NCBI GenBank assembly: GCA_964575455.1
Contig: CAZNRX010000028.1
Span: 1 to 48,162 of the forward strand
DNA from: SKLM01 sp964575455
GTDB lineage: Bacteria; Chloroflexota; Anaerolineae; B4-G1
DNA length: 48,162 nt
Direction: 5' to 3'
Made by a program: the position numbers and the translations under genes. Below, piece after piece: positions 11,801 through 18,005 of this stretch. Every line of letters begins with the position of its first letter. Position 1 is the stretch's first letter. The notes under the pieces were generated by a model, which was not told where the DNA came from, did not search any database, and was given only the letters and a program-made list of their open reading frames with translations.

Positions 11801-14458
11801 GCCTACGTGGTTGAGGTGGTGACCACCACGCTGCCCGCCGGTTACAACCAGACAGGCGACCCGGATCACTTCGGAACCACTGGGGTCAACGACAACGTGA
11901 CCACCAGCCCCGTCGTCCTGGGTCCGGGCGACGTGTTCCTGGATGTCGACTTCGGCTACCAGCCGCCGACTGGGGAGGACAACGCCATCGGCGACACCAT
12001 CTGGTTTGACGCCGACGCTGATGGTAGCTACGACCCTGGCAAGGGGGAGTACGGCATCCCCGGTGTGACCGTCGCGCTGATCGAGGACACTAATGGCGAC
12101 GGCGACTGGCAGCCGGGTGAGCCCATCATCGGCAGCGACACCACCGACGCGGGCGGGACGTACCTGTTCGAGGGCCTGCCCGACGGCGACTACATCGTCT
12201 GGGTGAACGACACGGACAACGTCCTGGGCGAGCTGGTGCAGAGTGGTGACCCGGACGCGGTGTTGGACGATCTGAGCTCGGTACAGGACCTGGGCGTCAA
12301 CGATTCTGGCTCGGTGCAGGATCTGGACCAGGACTTCGGCTACACGCCGCCGGCACACGACCCTAGCGATGGGCTGATCGGCGACACCATCTTCCTCGAC
12401 GTGGACGGCGACGATATTCCGGACGCCGGCGAGGGCCTGGAGGGCGTCGAGGTGATCCTGACCGATAGCCAGGGGGTGACCCGGACCACCATCACCAATG
12501 AGACCGGTAACTACAGCTTCGGTAATCTGCCCGCGGGCACCTACACCGTGACGGTGACCACAAACACGCTGCCGCCAGGCGTGAGCAACAGCGTGGATCC
12601 CGACGGTGGGTTTGACAGCGTGTCGGTGGTCACCATCGGCAACGATCAGCCGCTCATCAACCTGGATCAGGATTTCGGCTACGTGGCGGACGTGCCAGGC
12701 CGCATCGGGAACCTGATCTGGCTCGATAGCAACGCGGACGGCGTCTTCGATCTTGACGGCGCGGATGGCGTCCTCGGCACCGACGACGACGAACCCCCCA
12801 TCGGCGGGGTCACGGTTGATCTATATCGTGACCTGGACGACAACGGGCAGATCGACCCGGGCGAGCCGCTGATCGCCAGCACGGTGAGCAGCGGCACCAT
12901 CGACCAGACGACGTTCTACACCGGCGGCAACTACATCTTCGAGGGTCTGCCGGCCGGCGACTACGTGGTCGACGTCACAGACGAGGATGGCGTCCTGGCT
13001 GGCTATTGGCATTCGCGGGGGACGGACGGTGTGAACAACAACAGCCAGGCTGATCCCTATCCCGTCTCGATTGGCGCCGGTGGTGAGAATCTGACGGCCG
13101 ACTTCGGCTACTACGTCGAGCCCGCGGCGGTGGGCAACTTCGTCTGGGATGACCTGAACGGTGACGGCATCCAGGATACGGGCGAGCCCGGCATTGAGGA
13201 CGTCCAAGTGACGTTGACCATCGCCTATCCTGATAGCACCGTCATCAGCCTCACCACTAGGACCGACGCGAACGGGCACTATGCCTTCGACAATCTGCTG
13301 CTGGACGAGGACTACAATGGCGACGGGACGGCGTCGGAGCCAGACTACACCATCTCGGTGGAGACGCCAGCGGGCTACGAGCGCACGCTGGTCGATGTGG
13401 GCGGGGCGAGCGACCGTGAGGACTCCGACGACCACGACGGCGTTGGCGCTCAGCCGGTGCAGGGTCAGACGGATGTCGACGCTCGATCGGACCCCAACGG
13501 GGAGCCCGACATTGCCTCGTACGATTTCGGGTTCTACATCCCGGCCTCGCTCGGCAACTACGTTTGGGAGGATCTGGACCACGACGGGATCCAGAACGAC
13601 GGCGACACGGGCCTCAATGGCGTCAGCGTGGGTCTCTATCGGGACTTGGACGGCGACGGCGTGGCGGAGCCGGGTGGCGCTGACAACGGTGCCGTGAGCA
13701 CGACGTTGACCGCGAACGATCCGGGTGGGCATCCGGGCTACTACACCTTCACCAACCTGGCACCTGGGGACTATTTCGTCGTCTTCACGCCGACGGTGGG
13801 GTATACGTTCACCCTGCAGAACATAGGCGCCGACACCGCCGACAGCGATGCCGACCCGATCAGCGGCGTGGCCGCGGTGACTACGCTGACTTCCGGCGAG
13901 AATGATCCGACCTGGGACGCGGGGCTTTACACGCCGGCGGACTTGGGCATCACCAAGGAGAGTGAACCTGTTCCCTACAGGGCAGGGCAATCGCTTACGT
14001 ACACGTTGGTGGTGACCAACGTGGGACCACTGGTGGCTCGGGACGTGGTCGTCAGCGACACCCTGGATCCGAATGTCAACTTTGTCTCTGGCTCGGTGCA
14101 AGAATCGAATGATCCGGATGTCCGGGAGCGCGACTGCACCTACGTCAGCCCCACGGTGACCTGTGACCTGCACAAGGTAGACGTTGGCGAGCGGGTGACG
14201 ATCACTATCGTGACCACGGTGACTGTTGGCTTCCGAGGTGTGCTGCGGAACACGGCCCTTGTAGCGGCTGCCAGCTTCGACCCCAACGCGGGGAACAACG
14301 CGGCGGCGCATCAGAACCCGTTGACCACCCCGGTCGGCGGCGTGACGATGCCTGTGGCTGGGTTTGCGCTGCTGGCGCGTTGGCTGGAGCTGCTGGGATT
14401 GGTCCTGCTCGCTGGCGGGGTGTCACTCCTCGGGTGTAGGAGGAGGATCGGCAGGTAG
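2876..14458 (+). CDS. Giant secreted DUF11 / SdrD-B-domain surface protein
   Basis: 3,860 residues. A Sec signal peptide spans residues 1 to about 30 (basic MRTR, hydrophobic core, cleavage near PVAAA). From about 110 to 2,660 I count about 18 DUF11-type beta-sandwich repeats, each built on a tYTltVtNtG..pa.dVvitDtlPsg pattern. From about 2,670 to 3,685 there are eight SdrD-B-like domains (starts near 2671, 2784, 2911, 3035, 3167, 3275, 3418, 3556), each opening lGd.vW.D.d.DG.qD..E with the acidic calcium-binding style of staphylococcal Sdr B repeats. One more DUF11 repeat (about 3688-3800) precedes a C-terminal MPVAG, a hydrophobic segment (about 3828-3852) and CRRRIGR, which looks like a divergent cell-wall sorting tail. 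ATG 2876 follows GGGAGGT at 2864-2870. Likely an extended surface stalk or adhesin; ligand unknown. Many cysteines in the first half could form disulfides. Confidence 0.9.
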   Translation: MRTRIFEWITITALLANLVGAGLAPRPVAAAPMPEPDTASTHVGPAWYEGLLVEQSAPKGADWDSLVGDTKPLLPSWFATDQPEPPVPVDLFPGWMTRSPSGHPPGSVQSPGPGLCPAAGKIDMILTLPPDPVSRGDTTGEVFTVTIKNTSAISIPEVSLLIDPNQGFYYLDNSASATSSLSPTLNVDDTGPGSPGHTSTITVTGDVAAMSIASGETMTFTFKLATDADAKSGQRLTVSLQSGDSPSLKNCKTVGKNVQTVRGNLVISKGPATQDGSFADEVSWTVTLRNTGLGDVYNAIFTDTKGSGLDGLTIDPPVNPITLSPESSQEYTVTATVASCENLTNTVEASWSIGNADGTGTADDPVRDAVDIVYLVKDPDVSVKVGPLPDVSYCEDLDETVVVTVTNTGGGARALRLIMATNLNVTEQDNDWIQSGDQLTYTGGTPPGAICCNQTLTFTVQVTRTNVCAAGEARLTLTPLYDDPCLLQTDVGGTADDSISDLGADAPTLNISKQGPGVVHAGETFTYIVTASGVNQQSILTGGVSVTDTVPGELSINSISATSGTSLFSGQTVTWHLPLDSVGSYTSDLSINVTVPGDGGDACGAGASFENQVEAMAHVCPACILEGEDSLTTYVEDYLGASNVFTKTASPIEPCAPGGPQVITAALRISDGITWTGTIYTDTLGTDDFNQPLNVVSDTTSPSVIIEGVDRTDDVTISLGAPLVIDFSAIGTHSDTADITITYAVTATADAIDDDAPSQTEFLFSEFRLGGDPGTACGGGSTGYVGTEVTLRRGDLSVGVSPSTLASCRENTITLTVSGARDDTETDHVVVTFTAQTDDVFTHTLASFGGAFANTTVLSDKVDSTAVFTFTALEMDEDGTISFPLFRDCDVSGPISATLGYHDRCGVSRKAMGGGGSSTTQSNVTLFATPDSYVVNERTARWRFYVSNSGGQAASEVTVTNTLPSGYSLETYAVTSTQPAVLSVITDTTGAVGGRQVVTFTIPDSPGLDPGQRVRFDVTATVTSCVSPATVDIALFQACGQVAGDCDGRQEEQVEFLKGTTSLLSSNDQTANLPLCEEGTIELTVKNTSAASEEYDFIITDVLTNATYVVDSAFVTVTNQSGDIVTGTTSGELLQGVPFTPTVTSVGISEVLTWNLTSFVSGTAPYDVLAERDASDVMLIRFKIDSDCSSREASVQSSVAARDVCNVLLTSQEDSQTLDTDEPDLAIDKKGRNATTDSPLSDGMTNASAGDTVVWEIQVTNDGNQDVFNLFVTDTVPSNVTVSETNPATTTQSPGRVTWAYTSTTSVLDAGESTTFIISGTVDYVGCSLSTTNTAEANYGCSSADVCLADPVTDTAELRTRPLVEIQDVEGSLSTCGGVITITLNNDGPPAQNVTLTDTLPSAFVYQATVFSTTAPSTFPVLGSSVPTWTWTSPISLPNGTTTIAFRVSYSQTTGSCSDPGTSVSNQVDLSYEDTCTGTDPYTATWTDDLDVTRLTLVADKSPEKQISDVGQDVAWTLTVKNNTSAPAPNVVITDVVGSAFSNVTATVGSTGVDSNTPVVVGNTITWTPAITIPANGAWTATVTGTAGATGVNTNSVEAVGVCAAGCVYSTTSDLAVVTLVREFVKLPEVQTDTIGSVVTFTLKGFASDADTVYQNVTFTDTLPQGLGYLSSVLTYTYDADASSVTVISNTPTITQGHKASGDVVWRLGDLSGTVQMTASLTAVILDVFSNQDGVTLTNVFRGTWIDEDQPFEGFDTSQVDIVEPDVDLSKDVASSTESLSDLDGAAFLTYTLRLTNTGTSPAYDVVITDAVPSGISVTHLYGGESRSGPIQGQSILTWTVGVMSDTLPGMHNPLVLSYTARISGAVASGDETAERIDLTNLVSGTYSSLPGEPPPGEERDYGPVTDTKTVDTASAALTKSVEPPSSASGNLRIGDVVTYTIVDEVPPGLAVPWPYHYDYLPVGFRYITGTFAVHTNLPVAGSSLTDTLSSPYVSADADGDTGVEGPTATDNPNVGPKQGDDTRQAVEWWLQTLDNAGRDAKGYVTITFQAQILGVDLQGTSVWTNTLDQLASQRVTNTARLLWNMEDAGAYTKTLPANELLDDAESFVGQPNLSIDKDSTPLPDAYIGANNLVTYTLTITNNGHTPAYDVVISDTLPAGLSYITSTIASTVPPTIGFTHDPSPGTTGDLSWQINELWGTDLGGVARTAIMTVVAQVTDTIGANLVLTNVAAIDYYDSQPSDGPSTGLTPMQREYEDGDDSVQHRTVDGKISKAVTPDEATLGDVITYTIRVPDPVITVTLHAVTVTDALDARLQLQSVSDGPDGTVVQMSNAFTVTYPSIPHGEQRVITATAVVSSPLGAGAGDVITNVAVLEHRDGGPTLSNEPPFTVTEPSLTLVKTSDPPDGSQVGAGAPVTYTVRITNSNWITSSDAYDIVIRDTLPSGMDDATPTVVGLTIDGVGVTNYTEDYSATPDFVVTLPPAASIPPGGTLLITYTTQVDSGVAAAIMLTNWVSATWSSLPGDVPGDRDYGPVTDTTTLHTGDPVLDLTKASQPSVADPGGLLTYTVTVSNEDTNPVDATNVVITDVTPLHTAFFNAAGGDSIEYPDVGNTGVVTWHMGTVVVGTSEVVTLVVQVDDPFPEGEVITNTARVDSAEGITDSQTISNPVSASLGDQVWFDVDADGVQDPGEPGVAGVTVNLYDASGAPTDTTTTDATGIYTFSQLMPGDYNVEFVLPDGYVFSPQNQGGDDTVDSDADPATGEAQQTTLVSGEHDPDWDAGIYLPASLGNYVWLDENNDGYQDAGEAGIPNVIIVLTDTLGNVTTTTTDAKGGYLFTGLVSGTYTVTVAAENFDPGGALEGMSQTTNPVLGGADFGNQSQPYTVTLGPGEENLTADFGYNWNPDGDVNGNKGQAVLGDRIWIDADGDGAQDPHEVGIAGVQLELYSDPDGDGIYDSLVGTTTTDANGHYIFDGLDPGAYVVEVVTTTLPAGYNQTGDPDHFGTTGVNDNVTTSPVVLGPGDVFLDVDFGYQPPTGEDNAIGDTIWFDADADGSYDPGKGEYGIPGVTVALIEDTNGDGDWQPGEPIIGSDTTDAGGTYLFEGLPDGDYIVWVNDTDNVLGELVQSGDPDAVLDDLSSVQDLGVNDSGSVQDLDQDFGYTPPAHDPSDGLIGDTIFLDVDGDDIPDAGEGLEGVEVILTDSQGVTRTTITNETGNYSFGNLPAGTYTVTVTTNTLPPGVSNSVDPDGGFDSVSVVTIGNDQPLINLDQDFGYVADVPGRIGNLIWLDSNADGVFDLDGADGVLGTDDDEPPIGGVTVDLYRDLDDNGQIDPGEPLIASTVSSGTIDQTTFYTGGNYIFEGLPAGDYVVDVTDEDGVLAGYWHSRGTDGVNNNSQADPYPVSIGAGGENLTADFGYYVEPAAVGNFVWDDLNGDGIQDTGEPGIEDVQVTLTIAYPDSTVISLTTRTDANGHYAFDNLLLDEDYNGDGTASEPDYTISVETPAGYERTLVDVGGASDREDSDDHDGVGAQPVQGQTDVDARSDPNGEPDIASYDFGFYIPASLGNYVWEDLDHDGIQNDGDTGLNGVSVGLYRDLDGDGVAEPGGADNGAVSTTLTANDPGGHPGYYTFTNLAPGDYFVVFTPTVGYTFTLQNIGADTADSDADPISGVAAVTTLTSGENDPTWDAGLYTPADLGITKESEPVPYRAGQSLTYTLVVTNVGPLVARDVVVSDTLDPNVNFVSGSVQESNDPDVRERDCTYVSPTVTCDLHKVDVGERVTITIVTTVTVGFRGVLRNTALVAAASFDPNAGNNAAAHQNPLTTPVGGVTMPVAGFALLARWLELLGLVLLAGGVSLLGCRRRIGR

Positions 14459-14481
14459 AGGGAGCGTTCTATCTTGGACGT

Positions 14482-14517
14482 GGGAGGGGGAGGCCATCTG
14501 GCCTCCCCCTCTTCCTT
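14482..14517 (+). terminator. Rho-independent terminator of the giant surface protein gene
   Basis: GGGGGAGGCC (14486-14495), loop ATCT, GGCCTCCCCC (14500-14509), extended by A-U, G-C and G-U pairs to about 14 base pairs, followed by a pyrimidine run TCTTCCTT. It lies between convergent genes; the minus-strand side has no U-run. Confidence 0.85.
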
Positions 14518-14584
14518 GCCGTGATATAAGCTGGTTTTGCTGATCTCCGCGATTGTCGGGTAGCGGGTGAGGAAGCTGCTCGAC

Positions 14585-15775
14585 CTACATCTCCACTTTC
14601 ATCATGCGGCTCTCCCGATAGCCGACGGTTACCGTCCGCCAGCCGCTCAACATCTCGTCGACCTCCAGGTCTCCGGTGTCGACGCGCAGGCAGTCGAGGG
14701 GCCGCAGCTTCTGCCGCGTGGCGATCACGCGCACGTGCTCCGCCCCCGTGCGTTGTATCACCTCGGGGGTGAACTGCTTGTTCCCCCGGCCGAAGATGAA
14801 GCCGTTGCCACCCAGGGGGGTGACGACGATGACGTACTTCTCGTGCTCCTCGAACAGGTCGAGGATGCCCCGCTCGTTCAGATCCTCACCCACCAGGTCC
14901 CCGTTTTGGACCGCGTCGACGCCCAGGAGCGTCTTGGGGAGGTCCATCGCCTCCGTGATGGCCCTGACGGTCGTGCCAGGCCCGAGCAGGTAGAGCGTCT
15001 CCTCATCCATCTTCTCGACGGTGAAGGCCGCGATCTCCTTCTTATCCTCCTCCACCGACGCGCTGCCGCTTGAAGCGACCTTGCCGTGCTGCAGGAAGCG
15101 GCGGGCCTGGGGCACCAGGAGGTAGCCGTAGTGCTTGGAGGCCAGGCGATCCTCACGGAAGGCCTGTTCGTCGATGTCCAGGACCTCCTCCTCCGTGACG
15201 GGCGGAGTTCCGCCCACGCTGCCCTCGATGAAGGCGTCCACCAGATCGGCCGCTGCTCTCGGGTTGAGGGCGAAGACGGAGCTGTAGACCTTGACGCCGG
15301 CCGGCACGGCGACCACTGGAATCTGACAGCCGACGGCATCGTAGATGTCTCGCGCCGTGCCGTCGCCGCCGACGAAGATCAGCAACTCGGCGCCTCGGCT
15401 CGCCATGTGGCGGGCGATGCGCTGGGTGTCCTCGGCTGAGGTCTCCTCACCGATCTCGGGGATAGACGACATCTCGGGGATAGACGACATCCCGGGGATA
15501 GACGACATCCCTGCGACGACGGTCTGTGCCAGGAAGGTGACGTCGGCCTCCGCGACGTGGTGGGCGCCCATCTCGCCGGGCGCGGTGAGAAGCTTGATCC
15601 TGTCCGTGTGCTTGAGGTGGGATAGGAAGGTGGCCGTCCGGTCCGGCGTCACTGGGTTCGCGCCCAGACTGAGGGCCTTCTGGTAAAGCGCTCCGTCGGT
15701 GCCCTTGAGCCCGACGCTGCCGCCCATGCCGGCGACGGGGTTGACGATGAGGCCAACTGTCTTCACGCTACTCAC
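14585..15775 (-). CDS. COG3199-family ATP-NAD/AcoX kinase-like protein
   Basis: 396 residues with the diacylglycerol/NAD-kinase fold. N-terminal VGLIVNPVAGMGGSVGLKG and FVGGDGTARDIYDA, containing the GGDGT nucleotide/phosphate-binding motif, are diagnostic of the COG3199 group (predicted ATP- or polyphosphate-dependent NAD kinases, AcoX relatives). An Asp/Glu-rich C-terminal domain follows. The start is GTG at 15775, overlapping the TGA of the DUF1232 gene (15772-15774) by four bases, so the two are translationally coupled. Between the two N-terminal motifs, residues about 90-107 consist of a thrice-repeated hexapeptide of the type MSSIPE, encoded by an 18-bp tandem repeat at 15455-15508. That block is not part of the fold and looks recently expanded. 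The actual substrate (NAD or another phosphoacceptor) cannot be read from the sequence. Confidence 0.85.
   Translation of the reverse strand: MSSVKTVGLIVNPVAGMGGSVGLKGTDGALYQKALSLGANPVTPDRTATFLSHLKHTDRIKLLTAPGEMGAHHVAEADVTFLAQTVVAGMSSIPGMSSIPEMSSIPEIGEETSAEDTQRIARHMASRGAELLIFVGGDGTARDIYDAVGCQIPVVAVPAGVKVYSSVFALNPRAAADLVDAFIEGSVGGTPPVTEEEVLDIDEQAFREDRLASKHYGYLLVPQARRFLQHGKVASSGSASVEEDKKEIAAFTVEKMDEETLYLLGPGTTVRAITEAMDLPKTLLGVDAVQNGDLVGEDLNERGILDLFEEHEKYVIVVTPLGGNGFIFGRGNKQFTPEVIQRTGAEHVRVIATRQKLRPLDCLRVDTGDLEVDEMLSGWRTVTVGYRESRMMKVEM
15455..15508. repeat. 18-bp in-frame tandem repeat, three copies
   Basis: ATCTCGGGGATAGACGAC at 15455-15472, identical at 15473-15490, and one substitution (T to C at position 4) at 15491-15508. 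It lies within the COG3199 gene and keeps frame, adding six residues per copy. Confidence 0.9.
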
Positions 15776-16380
15776 TGCTTCCTGCCGATACCCTTGCCGG
15801 AGCGTATGTCGCTTCGCTTATCGTTCTCATGGCGGATGTCGCTTCGCTTATCGTTCTCATGGCGGGTGTCGCTTCGCTTATCGTTCTCATGGCGGGTGTC
15901 GCTTCGCTCGTCGTTCTTGTGGTGGAGGCGGCGCATCACGAAACGCAGGCCGCGTCCCAGGACATCCTCTGCCCGGTCGATGATGTGCGTTATCTGCTCC
16001 AGGATGTCCATCTGGCCCTCCCAGTGCTCCTCAAGGATCGCGGGATCCAGCTGGTTGAGCTCGACGACCATGCTCTGGAGGATCCAGGCTGCGACGATGA
16101 CGTCGTCAAGATAGCCGGGCGGTCCGAGGAAGTCCGGCACCATGTCGAGCGGTGTGACGAAGTAGGCGATGCCTGCGGCCACCTTCGCCTTAGCCCAAAG
16201 CGGCACACGCTCGTCAAGGGTCAGACGCGAGAGCAGGACAAAGAGGTCCGGCGCCACCAGCAGATACTCCAGGCGCTTCTCTGGGATGTCGCGTCTCTCG
16301 GCCCAGTGCTTCACCCGATCGCGAAGCCGGCGGTAAAATCTCCTCTCGCGAGGGGTTCGAAAGGTCTGTTGGTCGTCCAT
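15772..16380 (-). CDS. DUF1232 (YkvA-like) protein with repetitive C-terminal tail
   Basis: 202 residues. The DUF1232 domain is at about 55-105, with the hallmark AKAKVAAGIAYFVTPLDMVP followed by DFLGPPGYLDD. This small helical, often membrane-associated module has no known reaction. Residues about 150-200 are a charged tail made of ten-residue repeats of the type HENDKRSDTR, encoded by a 30-bp tandem repeat (15811-15926); family members usually stop well before this. ATG 16380 follows GGAGTG with a 5-base spacer. Its stop overlaps the GTG of the downstream COG3199 gene, so the pair forms an operon. The 128 bases upstream show no convincing promoter. Confidence 0.85.
   Translation of the reverse strand: MDDQQTFRTPRERRFYRRLRDRVKHWAERRDIPEKRLEYLLVAPDLFVLLSRLTLDERVPLWAKAKVAAGIAYFVTPLDMVPDFLGPPGYLDDVIVAAWILQSMVVELNQLDPAILEEHWEGQMDILEQITHIIDRAEDVLGRGLRFVMRRLHHKNDERSDTRHENDKRSDTRHENDKRSDIRHENDKRSDIRSGKGIGRKQ
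15811..15926. repeat. 30-bp in-frame tandem repeat, three full copies plus a degenerate one
   Basis: Copies at 15811-15840, 15841-15870 and 15871-15900 differ only at one A/G position; a fourth, diverged copy runs 15901-15926. Each encodes ten residues of the DUF1232 protein's tail. There are no spacers, so it is not a CRISPR array. Confidence 0.9.
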
Positions 16381-16508
16381 AAGTCACTCCAAGACGGGTT
16401 GTTGACTGGCGGGTCACAGACCCCCAGGAGCGCACGGGTGACTTGTGCTCCACCGCCATGCTTACTGAACTAAATCGGTGCGTGAAGCCGCCTGTCCAAA
16501 GCGCCTGT

Positions 16509-16760
16509 CTACAGCGTCTTGTTCAGGTCGTGCTGATCAAAGGCCCGCGGTTTAGCGTCTCCCCCCTTGGCCTGTTCTGCTGCCTCCTCGATAATGTCCG
16601 CTGCAGATCCGCTGTGTACCGTGGGCGGGGAGAAGACCCGATGAACGTCCATGCTGTCGCACTCAGGACAGACCGCCTTGGATGGTCGTTCTTCGGGTGC
16701 CATGTAGAGTCTTTCGAACGTGTGACCGCAGTTTTCGCATTCGTACTCGTAAATCGGCAT
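16509..16760 (-). CDS. FmdB-family zinc-ribbon protein
   Basis: 83 residues beginning MPIYEYECENCGHTFERLY, the typical opening of the FmdB/CxxC-CxxC putative regulatory proteins. Zinc ligands are the pairs CENC and CPEC about 25 residues apart. The acidic C-terminal tail is variable in the family. The reading frame is open further upstream, but ATG 16760 is chosen because AGGAGG lies five bases before it and because every family member begins MP-YEY. Function is unproven; the name derives from a formamidase/amidase operon. The gene follows rlmN on the same strand after 98 bases containing a stem-loop (16782-16805). Confidence 0.9.
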   Translation of the reverse strand: MPIYEYECENCGHTFERLYMAPEERPSKAVCPECDSMDVHRVFSPPTVHSGSAADIIEEAAEQAKGGDAKPRAFDQHDLNKTL

Positions 16761-16781
16761 GTGTCCTCCTATGATTATCAC

Positions 16782-16805
16782 GTGTTTGGTCGGGAGACCA
16801 GACAC
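16782..16805 (-). other. Stem-loop between rlmN and the FmdB gene
   Basis: GTGTTTGGTC (16782-16791) and GACCAGACAC (16796-16805) form a 10-bp arm with loop GGGA. Pairing is complete on the plus strand (one U-G) and has one mismatch on the minus strand, the direction of transcription. No U-tract. Confidence 0.3.
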
Positions 16806-16858
16806 AGCTCGTGGTTATCCTAGATTTGCTTTCTTGCGCGATGGTCATAGCGTTGGAT

Positions 16859-17935
16859 TCATCGGTTGGCGTCCCGCTGGCGCAGCTGGCCGCAGCCGGC
16901 CTGGATGGCCGCCCCACGCCGCACGCGGATGGTGTAGGGCACGCTGCGCTGCTCAAGGACGGCCGCGAAGGTGTCTATGGCATCCCTGGTGGTCCCGATT
17001 CCGTCAAAGCCCTGTGATGGGTTGAGGGGAATCAGGTTGACGTGGGCCAACAGGCGGCCTTCTGAGCTGTAGAATCGGTCGGCCAGGGCGTGGGCCTGCT
17101 CAGGGGTGTCATTCAGGTCCTCGATCAGAGCCCACTCGAAGCTGATGCGCCGCCCTGTCTGTTCCACGTACGATGAACAAGCGGCGAAAAGGGCGTCGAG
17201 GCCGTAGCGACGGTTGATGGGCACGATCTCATTGCGTAGATCGTCGGTGGCAGCGTGTAGAGAGACGGCGAGGGTGATCTGCAGCTCCTCCCGCGCCAGC
17301 TGTTGGATTTCGGGCACCAGGCCCACCGTGGAGAGCGTGATGTGGCGCTGGCCGAGTCGGAAGCCGTCAGGGTGGTTCAGGCGGTGGATGGCAGCCAGCA
17401 CGTTGTCGTAGTTGGCCAATGGCTCGCCCATGCCCATCAACACCACGTTCGTTAGATGCTCTCCTTGTTCTTTGAGGCGGCGGGCGAAGTGGAGAGCCGG
17501 GGCCACGATCTCGCCGCTGCTCAGGTCGCGCCGGAAGCCCATCTGGCCGGTGGCGCAGAAGGGACAGCCCATGGCGCATCCCACCTGGGTGGAGAGGCAG
17601 GCCGTGCGGCGGGTCTCATAGCGCATGAGGACCGCCTCCACCGTCTCACCGTCGGCCAGCTGGAGCAGGTCTTTGCGTGTCCGCCCGTCGGCGGTGCGAG
17701 TCGTGTCAATGACCTCCAGCGCGTCGAGGGTCGCACGCTCCGCCAGCTTCTGACGGAGTGGTTTTGGCAGATTGGTCATCTCGTCGAAGGCGTCGACCAG
17801 GTGGACGTAGAGCCACTCCCACACCTGCTCCGCCCGGTAGGACGGCTCACCCCAACTCTCCAGGAGGGCCTTGAGGGTGGGGAAGTCAAGGTCATACAGG
17901 GAGATCGGCTGCGAGGCTTGGGCTGCCTTTTCCAT
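16859..17935 (-). CDS. rlmN: Dual-specificity 23S rRNA A2503 / tRNA A37 C2-methyltransferase RlmN
   Basis: Radical-SAM enzyme that methylates C2 of adenosine 2503 in 23S rRNA and, in studied bacteria, A37 of some tRNAs. The 358-residue length is typical. The [4Fe-4S]/SAM motif is C120-AMG-C124-PF-C127. The two extra catalytic cysteines of the mechanism are present: C113 (seven before the cluster, in RRTACLSTQVGC) and C348 (in IQAGCGQL near the C-terminus). The SAM-binding GMGEPLANYDNV is intact, and a helical N-terminal domain (about 12-80) matches the family. ATG 17935 follows AAGG and a good promoter (TTGCTG-17-TACAAT). There is no sign of the Cfr-type resistance variant: the N-terminal region looks like RlmN, though this was judged by eye. 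Confidence 0.95.
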   Translation of the reverse strand: MEKAAQASQPISLYDLDFPTLKALLESWGEPSYRAEQVWEWLYVHLVDAFDEMTNLPKPLRQKLAERATLDALEVIDTTRTADGRTRKDLLQLADGETVEAVLMRYETRRTACLSTQVGCAMGCPFCATGQMGFRRDLSSGEIVAPALHFARRLKEQGEHLTNVVLMGMGEPLANYDNVLAAIHRLNHPDGFRLGQRHITLSTVGLVPEIQQLAREELQITLAVSLHAATDDLRNEIVPINRRYGLDALFAACSSYVEQTGRRISFEWALIEDLNDTPEQAHALADRFYSSEGRLLAHVNLIPLNPSQGFDGIGTTRDAIDTFAAVLEQRSVPYTIRVRRGAAIQAGCGQLRQRDANR

Positions 17936-17951
17936 AGTCCTTACCGTTCAA

Positions 17952-17980
17952 ATTGTAGCACGCCGCCTGGATTCCAGCAA
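17952..17980 (-). promoter_or_regulatory. Promoter of rlmN
   Basis: On the minus strand, TTGCTG (17980-17975), a 17-base spacer and TACAAT (17957-17952), 16 bases before the rlmN ATG. Confidence 0.65.
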
Positions 17981-18005
17981 GCGGCCCGGCGCACGTCCTG
18001 GCCCA

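Noticed and set aside
9446..12358. 970-codon open frame on the minus strand inside the giant gene
   Set aside because: Same shadow effect; plus-strand frame here encodes clear DUF11 and SdrD-B domains.
12821..14311. 496-codon open frame on the minus strand inside the giant gene
   Set aside because: Shadow of the SdrD-B region; composition is Arg/Val/His rich with no recognisable motif or ribosome site.
15811..15926. 30-bp repeats resembling a small CRISPR array
   Set aside because: The copies are directly adjacent with no spacers, lie in frame in a coding sequence, and no cas gene is present.
15829..16473. 214-codon plus-strand open frame
   Set aside because: It is opposite to the DUF1232 gene and its repeats translate the reverse strand of the tandem repeat; no ribosome site.
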